A stretch of DNA of 64,000 nt from Choristoneura fumiferana (taxonomy: Eukaryota; Arthropoda; Insecta; Lepidoptera; Tortricidae): NCBI RefSeq assembly GCF_025370935.1, contig NC_133472.1:32295310-32359309 (forward strand). Direction: 5' to 3'. Made by a program: the position numbers and the translations under genes. The first letter of the stretch is position 1. Every line of letters starts with the position of its first letter. Below, piece after piece: positions 35,151-48,689 of the stretch. Below the pieces are notes generated by a model. That model did not search any database. It was given only the letters and a program-made list of their open reading frames with translations, and was not told where the DNA came from.

Positions 35151-36694
35151 TAGTATAATAATAAAACTGTATCCACTGACAATGTTGTATCGACTGACAA
35201 CAAGTAGTTTAACTGCCATGTTGTAATTCAATTAGTAACTGGAATCTTTACTTTCATTTTCGCAATAATATTTTCTGACGCATCTCAATCATCTCCAGCC
35301 TGTCTTAATTTAGTAGCTTATAGTTATTACTTCACGCCACATTCACCCCGTAATAGCCTCATTACCGATACAATTTGGTAATTACCATAGTAAAAGAGAA
35401 CAAGTAGGTTCACTACGAACAAAAAGTACATCGCGCGTTAAATGTGTGCGCGCCGGTTGGCGCCGGTACGCACGCACCCGCCGCACGCACACACTGATAA
35501 TTTAAGGAGGATTAAGTTTTCTTTAGTCAAGGCTGCGCTGCCGTCGGTGCCGTATGTTTCGATTTTAGCTCGCTCGTTTTGCGCTCGCTTCGCGAGATGA
35601 TCACCTTTTACGTTTGCGTACTCGTACATACGTATTTTTAACCGACTTCAAATAAGGAGGAGGTTCTATGTTCCAATGTTTGTATATTTTTTAATGTATG
35701 TTCACCGATTACTCAGTCAATTGTAAACCGATTTTCAAAATTCTTTTTTTATTCGAAAGAGTAGTCTTTTGAGGTAGTCCCATTGTCACCAAGTCAAGAT
35801 CTAATCGTGGGATCCTAGGGAAATCGAGGGCAAACCTCAAATTTTCTAGGCATACCTATGGTGATTTTAGCATTTTTATTAGCATTACGATAAGCATTTA
35901 TATTTAGAAAGTATCATTTAGTAAACTGGACCTGATGAAGAAGACCTTAGATGACCAATGGAACTCGTCAAAGCTAAGTAAGGCTCGCTTATCTATAAAC
36001 GATCATGATTAATATACCTAGATAAGCGACTAAGAAGAAGCTTTAAGTTAATGATTTTTCGAACTGATCTGAGTAGGCAGTTAAGTCTCCTAAAGGGTCG
36101 GAGTGTGCATACTTGTTCTCTTTTACTATGGTTATTACTGGCATATTAGCTTATTAGTACAGCGTTTAATGAGCAGGTCACGAAGGGATAATTTGCGTAT
36201 ATTATTGAAATCGTTTACGATGAGACAAAGGATTGGTAGGTTTTAAAGCATTTTTAACCCCCGACGCAAAAGGAGGGGTGTATAAGTTAGACGTTAATGT
36301 TTGTCCATCTGTCTGTCTGTGGCATCGTAGCTCTCAGACTGATTGAACCGAATAAACCGAGTAGGTAAAAGCGAGTATCCTTACGGTGGTTCTTAGTCAT
36401 TATCTTCATTATTTTTCTTAGTTGGTTAGGTTATATGACCAATTTTTATATTTATAGTCCTGAACCATTTCTGATTTGTTTCGAGGTAAACACAATATTT
36501 GATATTTCATTTCATACTTACCAACCTATTCATGAGATGGGATACGAGTATACATATACGTGTACTTATGGGCGCAGACAGCCCTTTAATAATTCCCTTT
36601 TAATAGTGATGCTATTAACCCAACGACCTTAATCATGTACATACCTATACTACCTACGAGTATTGGATAGTTTACACCACAAGATTAGAAGTAA
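35151..36694. other. Intergenic with repeat fragments
   Basis: Repeat starts are at 35634 (TTTTTAACCGACTTCAAATA) and 36255 (TTTTTAACCCCCGACGCAAA). Strongly alternating GC-rich DNA lies at 35430-35490. No supported gene. Confidence 0.45.
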
Positions 36695-36702
36695 ATAATC
36701 TT
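36695..36702 (+). repeat. Target site duplication, left copy
   Basis: ATAATCTT, repeated at 38043-38050 on the other side of the transposon. Confidence 0.85.
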
Positions 36703-38042
36703 CTTAGATGAATGATTGGTCTCGCGCGCTCGCTCGACTAGATACCGCCGGCGTACTTGTCAAATGCGGCAACAAATAGTACGCCGAATTCGGCGTACCC
36801 GAGCCCGAGGCGAGTCAGTCGCCTTGCAAACTGTGCGTAAGGTGCATGTACCGAATTTTCGTTAAATTTTGGTCATAAACCGAAGTAAAATGCCAGTTTT
36901 CGCAGTGAAACTGTTTAAAAATAATACTACAAGAAATAAGAAGGACACTGGGATCACATACCATCAGTAAATATCGTATAATTTCGAAATTACAAAATAA
37001 AATAACATGAACCCTAAACGCCATTCTGTGTTGGCGCGTACACAAGAATCAAATTCCCCGTGGTTGAGATTTTAATAAATTGAATTTTATTGTTATCATC
37101 ATTAGATGATGATAAATTTTAATAACTTATTTTATTTAAGTATCTAACGTAATTATTATATATACATAACCTATTTCTATATTATTTAATGTTTATCTTT
37201 GTGATATATACACAGAAGGTGTATAAATTGTTACCCGACGCTATTTAATTAAGGGGTGAATGTGTCTTAAAATTAAAAATGTTTTTCGTCTTCCCATTCA
37301 AAAAGCCCAATCAGCTGATTTACTTAGGTATTACGGGAAACGAAAAAAATTTTTTTTTTTGTATTTCTACCCATTTTCCTGAAATGTTAACTTTTTACCC
37401 GACTGCCCGAAGGAGGGTTATGTTTTTCAAACGTATGTATGTAAGTATGTATGTATGCATGTATGTATGTATATTTTGTAAACATTTTTTTTTATTTTAG
37501 TCTTAATTAACCTGTACATTATATTAGGTTTAACTATAGGTGCAACGTGTTATCTTAAGTACGCAAAACTTCTTAGTTGGTGACTCAGTCCATGAATTTT
37601 TAGTAATAATTTGTAAATATTGAATGTCCTTAAATATATAAGTATATATTTTTTAATTAAAAGTGAGGCCTGATTATTGATATACCTACATCATACCTAC
37701 CGTTGTTTTAAAGAAGAAACCTACGCCTAACCTATACACAAACATATTAATACATTCACTCTTAATGAAGTACTTCTTAATTTCTAAGTATTTCCCAAGA
37801 TACATTTTGTAACCAGTAACTTAATAGACCACAGAGCACAGAATAATTTATTTTCCCAATAATTCGGTTAACGGTGAAGCAGCTGGCAACACAATTCGTC
37901 ACGCACACTAGCATCCTTGCAAATTGTCTTACACCGTTCTTACGCACACTACAATATTGAGATGCCGCATTCAGGAACCTTTTGTTTTTAGGTAGCGCGG
38001 TATCTAGTCGAGCGAGCGCGCGAGACCAATCATTCATCTAAG
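36703..38042. mobile_element. 1.34-kb TIR DNA transposon, non-autonomous, 8-bp target duplication
   Basis: A perfect 46-bp terminal inverted repeat starts CTTAGATGAATGATTGGTCT (36703-36748; reversed 37997-38042). It is flanked on both sides by the direct repeat ATAATCTT (36695-36702 and 38043-38050). An 8-bp duplication points to the hAT, P or Merlin type; superfamily not resolved. No transposase-like ORF was seen. A (GTAT)n run lies at 37432-37473, inside a fragment beginning ACCCGACTGCCCGAAGGAGG. Confidence 0.9.
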
Positions 38043-38050
38043 ATAATCTT
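38043..38050 (+). repeat. Target site duplication, right copy
   Basis: ATAATCTT, matching 36695-36702. Confidence 0.85.
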
Positions 38051-38080
38051 ATTAGTCTTCGTAACTAAAATATTGATAAC

Positions 38081-38125
38081 TAGCTTTTGCCCGCGACTTC
38101 GTCTGCGTAGATTTCATTAAATTTA
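38081..38125 (+). repeat. SINE-like family 5' fragment
   Basis: AACTAGCTTTTGCCCGCGACT then TCGTCTGCGTAGATTT. Confidence 0.55.
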
Positions 38126-41100
38126 AATCAAGTAAACATCTGACGAGTTCGCTATAAGTTGAATAAAAAAAATGCTAAACTTGACGCCTCTTCTCCTCGG
38201 AACACCTCAGTTATACCGTTATACCAAAGCTCAGTTCCCATCTACGTGCCTAAATTCAGAACAAATTTCTCATTTTACCTTTGAAACTGCAAATCTGCAT
38301 ACTTTACATATTTCGCGTATTGGGCACCTAGATAACGAACTAAACGAGCGGCGGCCGTACCGCTGCAACCGTGATATGCATTGTAATTACCTATACAAAA
38401 TACCATTTTGACGATTACCTAACACACATTTAGAAACGCAGTATACCTACTTCTCTTTGTTTTAGCGTCGATCAGTTTCAATGTATGAATAATTCTTCTC
38501 AGAGTAATAAAATTGTAGTCCAATGAAAACTTGTTGGATACCTACCTATATGACTTTGTAATATGCTGAAGTGTATTCAAGGAATTTAAACGTGTGAAAT
38601 TACTAATAGTCATATACGATTGGTGATTTATTAATTAAAATCAATTCTTTGACTTACCGAGCGTGAGCTTCATTCAATTTTTTTACTTGTAATATAATAT
38701 TTTGAACACATACATAAGTATTAGGTACCTACCTACCTACCTACTATCTACCTACCTAGAGTACCTACTCTACCTAAGGGCGCATCACTCTGTCCCGACC
38801 ATTTGTAACGAGTTAAAACTCATAGCAGTAGATTATTGCTGAGTAGGTTATAAATTCATGTATAATATAACTAATTATCTGTTGCTGGCAACTTTGTTGT
38901 CCTCATGAAAGTTGCCGATTTATTATTTATGTAAATCAAGAACTCACAATGTACCTACCTTTACATACCTTTCCATAGTAAGTGAAAGAATTTTTAGAAT
39001 GGATTCAGTATACTTAGTAGGTACAGATTATCTTCTACATAAAAACAATCAAAACGCAGAATATCTGCCCTCTGACGACGATTGTACTTAATCGTATTTT
39101 AAAACACGACGCAGGCATTAAACGCCATAAGACTCAGCGAACTGCGTAAAGGTTTGTCCACACTTGTATTATATTCTAACGTGTCGTCTCTGTCACGTAG
39201 TACCGACGTTTATACCTACCTATAGGTCATTATAGCTAATTTGGATGCTAAACGATATATAATCATGCAACACGCGGCATCTGAAGCCGGGTTCTCATTT
39301 GGTACCTACGAGTATCAGTTTAGCGTCGGTCGTGTAGCAGCGACAAGTATCATGATCGTTAGATTGGAGGCAAAAAGGTACGCGATCTAGCAATACGCTA
39401 TATATGATACGTCGCGGTCAATGTTGCACCACGTATCTTAAGCACGCCACACACTGACACATCGGATACGCGCAATGCGATCGGTAAGTGTGGATGTTCT
39501 TTGATAAAGTATCATGATACGACGTTATGATTTGATACGTGATCCGTTTGGATCAGCGTACATGAAAAAGGGAAAATTCAAAGACTTCATTATTTTTAAA
39601 AGTCGCTGAACTAATGTTGTTCAGTTTGACGAGGACAATCTATGTTTTAATTTTTTGCTCGTATTACAGGGCACACCCGGTAAAAAAAATGAAAGTTTAG
39701 TAATATTTAAGACTACTACGTGAGTTCTATGATGTTTTTATAATTAGACTGGTCTTATATCGTGCTAATTGCATAAGTTATGTCAATCATTTTTAGGATG
39801 ACGCTAAAAAAGCATAAATAAATAACCGCACATTAACTCATAGGAATATTATTAATTAGTAAAGACAAAGGGCATACGGTCCTTACTGCATAAAGCTATC
39901 AAAATCAAAAAACATTCACCGAAAATAGTAAAAAGTATTTTTGCTTGTTTTATTTAAATCAAATCCTGATAGGTATTCAGTACCTAATAGAACGTTGACT
40001 ACCGCGGAGGGCCGCATTCCGGCCGCGGTGCGCCTGCGTCTGTCCGAGAACAGCTTTAAAAGGCAGCGGAGCAATTTATCTGCCAGATAATCTAACCCGA
40101 ACAGTAGACGTCACTGTTGTTATTAACCTGATGCTGTACGTCGTTCCGGACCAAAAACTGACAGCATGTGGCAATTCTACTTTCACTCTCAGACCAGATG
40201 ACCGCACTTACCCTATTGGTTAACACTACATATTTTATCTAACTCGCGTCAATCGATCAAGTAATAATGTTATGTTAGTAGTTGCGTTATACATATTACA
40301 TCAATTTATGAGCTTTGTTTTAAAAGCGAGCTTTAATCCCGTCTGGCGTACTTGGCGACTCCTTGGCAAGAGCTTGGCGGTCACTGCGCCGCATCATGCT
40401 ATGACCAACAGCTCGACGGCTCACGAAGTAATCCGAGCCATTAAGTATATAGACAGCACATGTTACGGTGGCAATGAAAAAATATTTCTCGACCATTACT
40501 TCTCAAACGGCACTTAACTAAACTGGTGTCGTATCTTACGTAATCAAAGAACACTGAACACTAATTGCAACTAAATTGTTTTATTTTTCATAAATGCATA
40601 CTCTGGTCGGTTTCAAGTTAATTAATATTTGGCCTCCTTCCAATATGTCATCACCAACTCTTGTTAGTCATCATTCGTCGTGGCGAGTACCGTATAACTA
40701 TGCCATGAGTGCAGTCGAATCAACCAAGATGGTACTCTGCACTAATTGCCACTGGTTGCGACTCGCGGTAATTGTTCAGTGTAGTAATTTTTACCTAACA
40801 CTTTAAACTAATGATGCAGTCCCTTGGATTCAGACTTTAAGTTAATACTATCTTCCAGAAAAAATACAAATCCATTTACTTAAACCAAACATACCTAAGT
40901 TCATATAGCAAAAGGTATGTGAACTTCATGTTGTGTTTTTTAAGGATCCACTTAAGATAATAACTGAAGTACGAGTAGTTGGTTAACATCATTTAATTTA
41001 ATACTCATGGAAAAAATATTGGTCTTAAAATCTTGTAAGATTGAATAAAAAACTATTTTTATTCCTCTAACTACTTCGTGGTAGGGTATCAGTAAAATCA

Positions 41101-42279
41101 GCATTGAGGATATTTTGCTATCAGAGCCAGCTTGGCTCCATACTTCGTTTTTTGGATTTTTTACACTAGATATATTTAGGTACAGAGAGAGGCAGCTTAT
41201 CATATCAATTACCCTTGAAGTAGTATGTGTACCTACTTACCAAATTGGCACCATTCTTGATTCATTCGTTAACGTAAATGATTAATGTCAATGCCATTTA
41301 TACTTGACATTGGAAGGCCGTATTAGGTACTCGAAATTTCGTGTATTTCACGCCGTTTACTTTATTTTTAGCGCATAAAATTATTGATGTTAAACATTCA
41401 AATATTTTTATTTCTTAATATTATACGAACTTTTTACTTTACTATTCTTAATTTAAAGTAGGTAAGCATGATACGTATTACGCTTACTTAAAACTTGGCC
41501 TAAACTGACTTCAAAATGTAGGAAGCTGTCATTTGTATTACATTTATGCCTTTAGACTATGATAGGGATATACAAGAACACGAGAATGCTAGTATTTATG
41601 TGTAAAAGATTGGCTTTTGTTACTGAAGTTAGAGTTTCATTAAAGCTTCGAAAGCTCCAGCCGAAGTTTTGTGTAAACATACTAGTCAAAAAAAGAGTAT
41701 ATTTCAACGAAATGCGTAGTGGTAAGAAGGACATATTCTAAGCTATATCCCATAAGAGGGAAAACCTACATTGTTCAAATTAAATTTGGACACGTTGGTA
41801 CATCAATAGGGCTCCATTTTGACCCTTTGGGTAAGGAACCCGAAGAACCGTGACGAAACCGTGATGTCTAGAGCTACCCAAAAACAGTCAACAGGTTTGC
41901 GTGCGTGTTGGAAATTCGCGAAATCGCCTATTAACTTTGGTACAATCGCTTTATGTGGCCGTGTGCTGAACAAAGCAGACTAATTCCTTGCAACCCGTCA
42001 AAGACGGCGGACAGAACAACACATTTTGTCCTTAAAAGCAACTCTATAAGTGCCTCTCTTTGTCTGCTCGGTTCAACAACGCTAATCTCGTGCTTAGTCG
42101 GAGAACCAAAGAAGAAAGTCTTTAGCGAATACTGTCTTATGCGTTCACCTCCCGTTAAACATTGTAGACCAGGTACGATGTTATCTTTAACATGATAAGT
42201 TGGTAGGTAGGTACAAACATAATATGACAGTCAAGCTTTGATATTTTTCAAATGCAAAATTTATTTTTCTGGAACGCTA
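38126..42279. other. Long intergenic stretch, no supported gene
   Basis: (CTAC)n-rich tract at 38726-38770. Several TATCATGATAC-like palindromic words at 39340-39530. GC-rich patch at 40005-40060. ORFs at 40272-40517 and 41559-41741 have no recognisable domain. Could include regulatory DNA or introns. Confidence 0.4.
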
Positions 42280-42680
42280 TTTTTAGATAACTTTGCTGTC
42301 CATCTGTCAATAGGTACATATGTCCGTTCGTCTGTCAACAATCTTTTTCTCAGAAAAGAGTGGAGATAGGTCAGCGCAATTAAAAGCTATGGAGGCGTTT
42401 TCAAAAAAAAGTTTTCTTTTCTTTCAAAATGTATTTCATTTTTTAAACTATCGGAATCGATTGTGCTCTTGATTCTGAGTAGGAAACTACTTTTTTTTTA
42501 ATTGAAAAAAGAATAGTTTTTTTTTTGAGAATATGCCCATAGTGTAAAAATCAAGACAAAAGGGTACTTTCAGTTGTCCTAGAAACCTGAAACTTGCTAT
42601 GAAGGTAGCTCTTAGCACAACTAATAAGAAAAGCCTGATAATCTTCATGGTTTATGTCTGTCAGTTAAGTCAGTAACCAT
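42280..42680 (+). repeat. Diverged GGTTCCG-subtype repeat
   Basis: CTGTCCATCTGTCAATAGG, a CGGAATCGATTGTGCTCTTG stretch shared with 17048, then CCTAGAAACCTGAAACTTGC; related to 52118-52460. Confidence 0.4.
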
Positions 42681-45600
42681 TTATGACATAAAATAACTAA
42701 TCAAGTACTAAGTACTTGGTGTAAGTGTAACTGCACTACATGGGTTTACTTCAAAGGTAACTGGCGCTTACCTTCAACTAAGTCTATGTTCCTACACTGT
42801 AGCGCTTGACGATTGTAAACCGCCGCGAAGAGGCATCGTTTGTTATACAAATTTAATCAGAGGCACGCGACGTTTCTCCGGGACTCATCCTTAAATTAGG
42901 GGGACCGCACGAAAACAAACTGCGAAGGCTCTTTTACAACGCTGAATTATTTATGTAACTTGCGTGATTACCTGCGGCACTGGCACTGGCCGGCGGCCGT
43001 TGGACAATTCTTGCCGCGAATCGCTAAAAGGCCACATCCCAATCAGACAAATACCCGAACCAACAATCCGGGTTTCGAATAGTTTATTTCAATACAGAAA
43101 AGGTGCTTTACCGCGCGAAATCATGGTTTATTTACCACGGCGATTCGGCGGTGTGGATTAAACCACGGTCATTGCAATACGGCCAAAACCTAACCTACTT
43201 AAGTATAACATGTTTTATAACGCCCGTTTCAGTATTTCAATGTAAGTAAGTGAAATGTAGGCCACGGTCATTGTATTACGAGTATGGCTAAAATGCTAAA
43301 GTTATAAAACACAATTTTTTCGTGATCAAGCTTATTTTGAGCTAACTACAAAGAATAGAAGCGACGGGCTTGTTATATTTGAGGTAGAAAGGTGATTTAT
43401 TTTATTTTATTTTTTGTGTTAAAACCGTTATAGTTGTCATGTCCACTGACGACGTCTGCCTGAAAGAAAGTATCCCCCTACGCGTATGGGGGTGATATTT
43501 TTTTCATCTAAACCTGTAGTGGGTATGTCTAATCCTAGTGGACATAATCACCTGTCTCAGAAAATTAAGAATTATTTAATTACAAACTTTGATTTAGGTA
43601 TATAGCAAACTTCCAGAAAATAATGTACTGGAAAAAAGCACTAAATTTGGCTTCCTCGGTAACTATTTCATAATCAAATATTTCTAACTTGTAGATGTAG
43701 GTATATTTAATTTTTTATTTAACTTTAACTATAAAACCGCAAGCGATGTTTCGACTTGAAAGGTCGCAGCGAATTGAAAACCACCGTTTGACCTAAATAT
43801 CGTAAAACGAAACAATATCAAAACTTCGGAATTAAATTGGACGGTCCACTAAAAACTATTAATTTTTAATTGATTTAAAAAAAAGATGTTTTCGTTCTTT
43901 GAAGGAGTTAATTTTTTTGTCTATCAAATTAAATTTGAGAATAAAAACACAAATTTCACCCGTATAGTAGACACATAATTATATTGTTAGCAATAAATTC
44001 ATAAATTGTCTCAATAGGAATCGCCAACTGAAAAAGATTTTGTTTTGATTCTGTGACAACCTGTAGGGGCGATACATTAAAAAACCCGGTTTTTAATACA
44101 CTTACAAAAATGTTACACAATAATAAGTAATAAATAACTGTGTAATCGATAGGAATCTTTATTATTATCACATACTCGTAACAACGCCTTAAAAAAAGAT
44201 AAATAGAATTTCGTTCGAACTACGGTGCTGTAAATCAAAACATTAAAGGTCGCCCGTTATTATATTTTCGAATCTTTCCTGATTTATAGCCCAAGGTGAC
44301 CACTCTCTATGAGATGAATCACGTCTGAGTATTACTTAAAATGCTTTAATTTTATAGGCACGCACATAGAGTAGACGGTTGCTAGGTTAAGAGTAACGAT
44401 CCACGCCACGGGTGACTTAACAGTACGAATTACTAAAATAAGATCAAGATTGCTTGAAAGCTTTTGTCCATATATTGACAGCGGAACATCTTAGTAATAC
44501 GTGTTGCGGTAATCATATAACCGTGACAGGCCCATTGAAATAAATGAATGATGCAGCGTAATACGCATCGGTTAGAATAGGCTTGAAAAGAATTTAAAAG
44601 ATACTTAACCTCGAAGTTGTGATTGAAGAGCCTCTTCAAGCTCTACACACATTACACTACCGAATCAGTTTGAATGCGTGAGGTTGATATACTACTATTA
44701 ATTAAAACTGATTAAGTGATCAAAGAGCACTGGTCTGATCTAGTGATCAACTATAATACCGAGCAGTAGGTACAAATAGAGTGATTTTAAAAGTTCCATA
44801 CAAAGCGAGCCTTTAGTTTCGTGCATCAGTGTACTATCTGACGCTTAAAAAACTCATAATATAACATTTTTATAATTGTTAAGATGTTCTAGTGGTAGTC
44901 AGTATTGTATTTTAACAGTTCTTTGCATAAAAAAACAGTAACGTAAATTACGTCGCTTTGTTTACTTATCTAAATTTAGTTTAGTAGTTTTATGGAGTGC
45001 GGTCACGCTAAGTGGCCAACTGATATGAGCACGGCACATATTGATACGGCGGCATTATATAAATAATGTAACTAAGGTAGGTACATACAGACATTGGCAA
45101 GGAACATTTTTTTAAAGCAATAACCAACCGTGATTAAAGAAAGAAGTGGTGGGAGAAGATACACCGGTATCTTCTTCGGTTATATCTCGTGACTTCATTG
45201 GAGGTTTATAGATATTGTTATTCCGTTTTGTAACTGAATCGGAAGAAAGTTGCATTTAGATATTTTGGATGCAGCAGAACGTTAAACTAACACACTTCTT
45301 TGAATCAGATCGAGCAAAAGCTATGTTTAAAATTTAAAGTAGCAGATATGAAGGATATGATATGCATCACGTGAGAGCGAGGCTTAGACAAACTGGTACG
45401 GATGCACTCGTTGCGCGGCTGAGCTGTGTAATGTAACTCGTATCACATCCGCACTCGGATGATCGAACACGTTCAGATTGTATTCATTCCTTTCACTTAC
45501 CAATACTACTTCGAAATGTATTAACTATCTTGGTACTTACTTGAGCATTAATTTAGTGAGCATAAATGACGTTCACTAAAATTGGATGTTACCAAACGTC

Positions 45601-45859
45601 AAGATTATAAATACTTTCACGCGAGGTAGGGCTTTAATAAGAGCAAAGAAACCTAACCTCCCTAGTGTTCTCGTAAAGGCTGTGTGGTGTGGAACTGTGG
45701 AGTGCCGTGTGCAGCGGGCTCATTACGAACCCTCATTATGAACGCATTTTTGTGTACGGCTGCTGACGCCGTGCCCTATCTACTTAACTATTTACTCTAG
45801 GGAAATTTGATATTTTTTACACAGTTTTTTTAATAAGTAGCATGTAACATGTATTTACG
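42681..45859. other. Intergenic, no supported gene
   Basis: A moderately GC-rich patch at 42960-43160 and repeat scraps near 43470-43530 (GTATGGGGGTGATATTTTTT). No gene is supported. Confidence 0.4.
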
Positions 45860-46030
45860 TGGCTTTAAAAATTATTAATTTTATTTTACCACTTTGTCGG
45901 TGTGACTGGTATGTACCTACTCGTATATTCATGCCAAATTACAGCTTTCTAGTACTAACGGTTTCTAAGCTTAGCCGCGGACAGACAGACAGACGGATAG
46001 ACATGGCGAAACTTATAAGGGTTCCTAGTT
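45860..46030 (-). repeat. GGTTCCG/(TCTG)n family, minus fragment
   Basis: TTTCTAAGCTTAGCCGCGGAC, (ACAG)n, CATGGCGAAACTTATAAGGG. Confidence 0.6.
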
Positions 46031-47545
46031 GACTACTACTAATCGTATATCTGTCATATGACAATTGGGATGTCCCATATTTTGACAACATATATAAATA
46101 AATCGAAAACCATTTGGAGAAATAGGCTTTGTGAAGCGTTTTCAGAAATCAGATTCCAAAAATGTGATAAACTGAATTAAATAAACAAAATTTTTAAAAA
46201 AGTAATGACCCTCATTCGACCCCTGCAGTGTCCCATCATAAAGGCAGTTATAAAGCAGGTCTACACTCTTAAGCAAATTTTCAATTTGAAATATTGCTGT
46301 CCTGCTTATAATAGCAAAGAGTGACATGGATAGAACTTTAATCACATGATGCGCACTCGGCTTTAAACAGTTGTCATTTATCGTAAAGTCCGAAATGTAT
46401 AGGAGTATTCTCAATGTATTTTTACAAATTAAATTATTAAATTACTACGTTACAAGTAAATACAAAAGAATTTAAATATCAAATTTAATAAAAAATATCT
46501 ATTTACTATCACACCATTAAACAAACATAGGAATAATCGAAGCTCAAAGAAGAGAAATAAATAAAACTATTTGTCATGGTTAATTTAGGACCGTAAACTG
46601 TGCTTGAATTATTGTCAAATTGTAATGCCTCAGATTATGTTATGTACGACCTGATTTTTTCTAGGCAATGGAACGTGGCTGTCTCACTGTGACGTCATCC
46701 AGCGTATTTCGTAAAAAAATATAAAAAATTAAATACTCATCCAAATTCAAAATCAATGAAAATGGTATCTTAAAATATCCTATTCTTTTCAAAAATAAAA
46801 CAAAAACTATAGGTTATTTTTTTTGGTGCATCCCAATTCAAAGGACTTTTTCACGAAATGGATCCCAAATTAACGATCGTGACCGTACCTACCGTGTCCA
46901 ATATGTTGTGATAAAATATTACTACACATAAGCCGATTCATATAAGCCTCACTGATGGATGACGCTCATGACAATAAGAGGGTCCGCCGATTGGAACCCT
47001 TGTAGGTACTGTGAGGTCTGTAACTTGGTAAGAGCTTATATAGGTACAGGGGATCTACGCGCGTGACTTTAAACTGTTATGAAATAAACAATATCTTCAA
47101 TCTTTAATTATTTCTATTTTATTTTAGAACTTGGTAGCACTTATAAATAATTTACATATAATGGTTCCAGCCGCTTAGGCTATCGGGAGCAATCTGCCCT
47201 CCGGCATGTATACCGCTGTCTATCCTTTTTAAAGTCGAATTCTAGAAACATACAATATAAAAAATCCTATCCTTATACAAAACAAGTCAATCTAATGATT
47301 TCCAGGCCGTAATGCTTACGTTTAGCTTTCAGCCACGCCACGCTGCGGCGTGACAAAAAATTGTTTCATATAGGTACGTGTAGACAGGGAGGTACTCACA
47401 TTAGTTAATTGTTTTACTATCTTGTAAACGTAAGGCACTCGCGTTTCATTTACGTTTATATGATGACCTCATAGCTTATTTGTTTTGCGTTCATGCAGTG
47501 TGCGCGGACTTTCCGTTTGTGTAACTCAACTGGCTAAAAAAAGTA
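46031..47545. other. Intergenic, no supported gene
   Basis: Nothing recognised. Confidence 0.4.
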
Positions 47546-48250
47546 TTTTTAGGATTCCGTAGTGAACTAGGAACCCTTATAGTTTCGCCATGTCTGTCCG
47601 TCTGTCTGTCTGTTCATCCGCGGCTCAGCTCAGAGACCGTTAGTACTAGGAAGCTGTAATTTGGCATGAATATGTATACATTATCAGTCCCCCGACAAAG
47701 TGGTAAAATAAAAAATATATTTTTAGGGTACCTCCCACAGACGTAAAGGGGGGTGATTTTTTATTCTCGAATAACCCTATAGTGTGGGGTATCGTTATAT
47801 AGGGTTGCGAAATATTTAACTTTTAAGTGCAAATTTATTCGAGAGTTCTGTCATCGTTCATCCTCCATTACCTCTCATATTTCGTTTTCTAGATTTTTTT
47901 TACCGTACAACGGCAAAACCTTCTAGACACTGGCAAAATTGTCCTCCAATGGAAAGAGCCATATTTTTCTAAAAATCTATCTATCTAAGTGCAAATTTTC
48001 ATTAAAACCGAGCGTCGTCGTCGTCGTCCCCCCCTAGTAAGTACCTATATCAAAAAATTATAACGGCTAAAATTGCTTGAGAATTATTAGTAGTTTTAGA
48101 GTAAATAGCTGCCTAAGGTATAAAATATACCTAAACTTGGAAGATTCCGTACACAATACGAAATCCTTAGAAAATTTTTACTTGATTTTTTCATAATGGC
48201 TTCGGAACCCTATCTTAGGCGTGTCCGAAACGCTTTTAGCTGGATTTTTT
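47546..48250 (+). repeat. GGTTCCG/(TCTG)n family copy interrupted by an insertion
   Basis: Begins TTTTTAGGATTCCGTAGTG and ends with GGAACCCTATCTTAGGCG and a T-rich end. A 149-bp insertion splits it at 47837-47985. Confidence 0.75.
47837..47985. mobile_element. 149-bp insertion with 13-bp target duplication
   Basis: TAAGTGCAAATTT occurs at 47824-47836 and again at 47986-47998. The host repeat normally has this word once (see 28456). The insert carries CATTACCTCTCATATTTCG, which recurs inverted at about 50650-50670 and diverged near 62075, and ends ATCTATCTATC. A 13-bp duplication suggests a retroposon (target-primed) mechanism. Confidence 0.75.
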
Positions 48251-48477
48251 TAAGACGTAGATAGTCACATAATAGATCTGTGAACTTGTCCCATCTAATA
48301 AATACCTCTAGTGGCTCTAGTAGCTGGAATTCTGAAAACCAGCTAGTATCGTAAAAAAATATAAGTCTAAAGTCCACTGAAGTCACCATACATTATAAGT
48401 ACATACGTAAACATACATATCATGTATACCTACCTGCTTCGTAATAGAACATCGATCTGGGAGACATACTTTTTAGT

Positions 48478-48606
48478 ACATTGTGTCTCAAGGGCGGTAA
48501 ATAAGGAATTACGAACGAGAGTCTATTAGAAGCCCGAAGTCGAAGACTGAGGGCTTTAATGAGTTGATGTTCGTAATTCTAGTACCGCCCGTGCGACATA
48601 CAATGT
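48478..48606. mobile_element. 129-bp MITE
   Basis: ACATTGTGTCTCAAGGGCGG and AATTACGAAC at the left are matched inverted by GTTCGTAATT and CCGCCCGTGCGACATACAATGT at the right. Interior CCCGAAGTCGAAGACTGAGGG. Confidence 0.8.
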
Positions 48607-48689
48607 TTTTCATCACATTTGCGAGTAAAATTTTATATTTGTAAAAGAAAAAATTTAATTGTTCCAAATATTGGCGATACCTTAGGCTG

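Noticed and set aside
39340..39530. Repeated TATCATGATAC-like words
   Set aside because: Noted as possibly a worn MITE, but no consistent paired ends could be defined.
40272..40517. 81-codon plus ORF with moderately GC-rich core
   Set aside because: No signal for splice sites, domain or convincing composition; could be chance.
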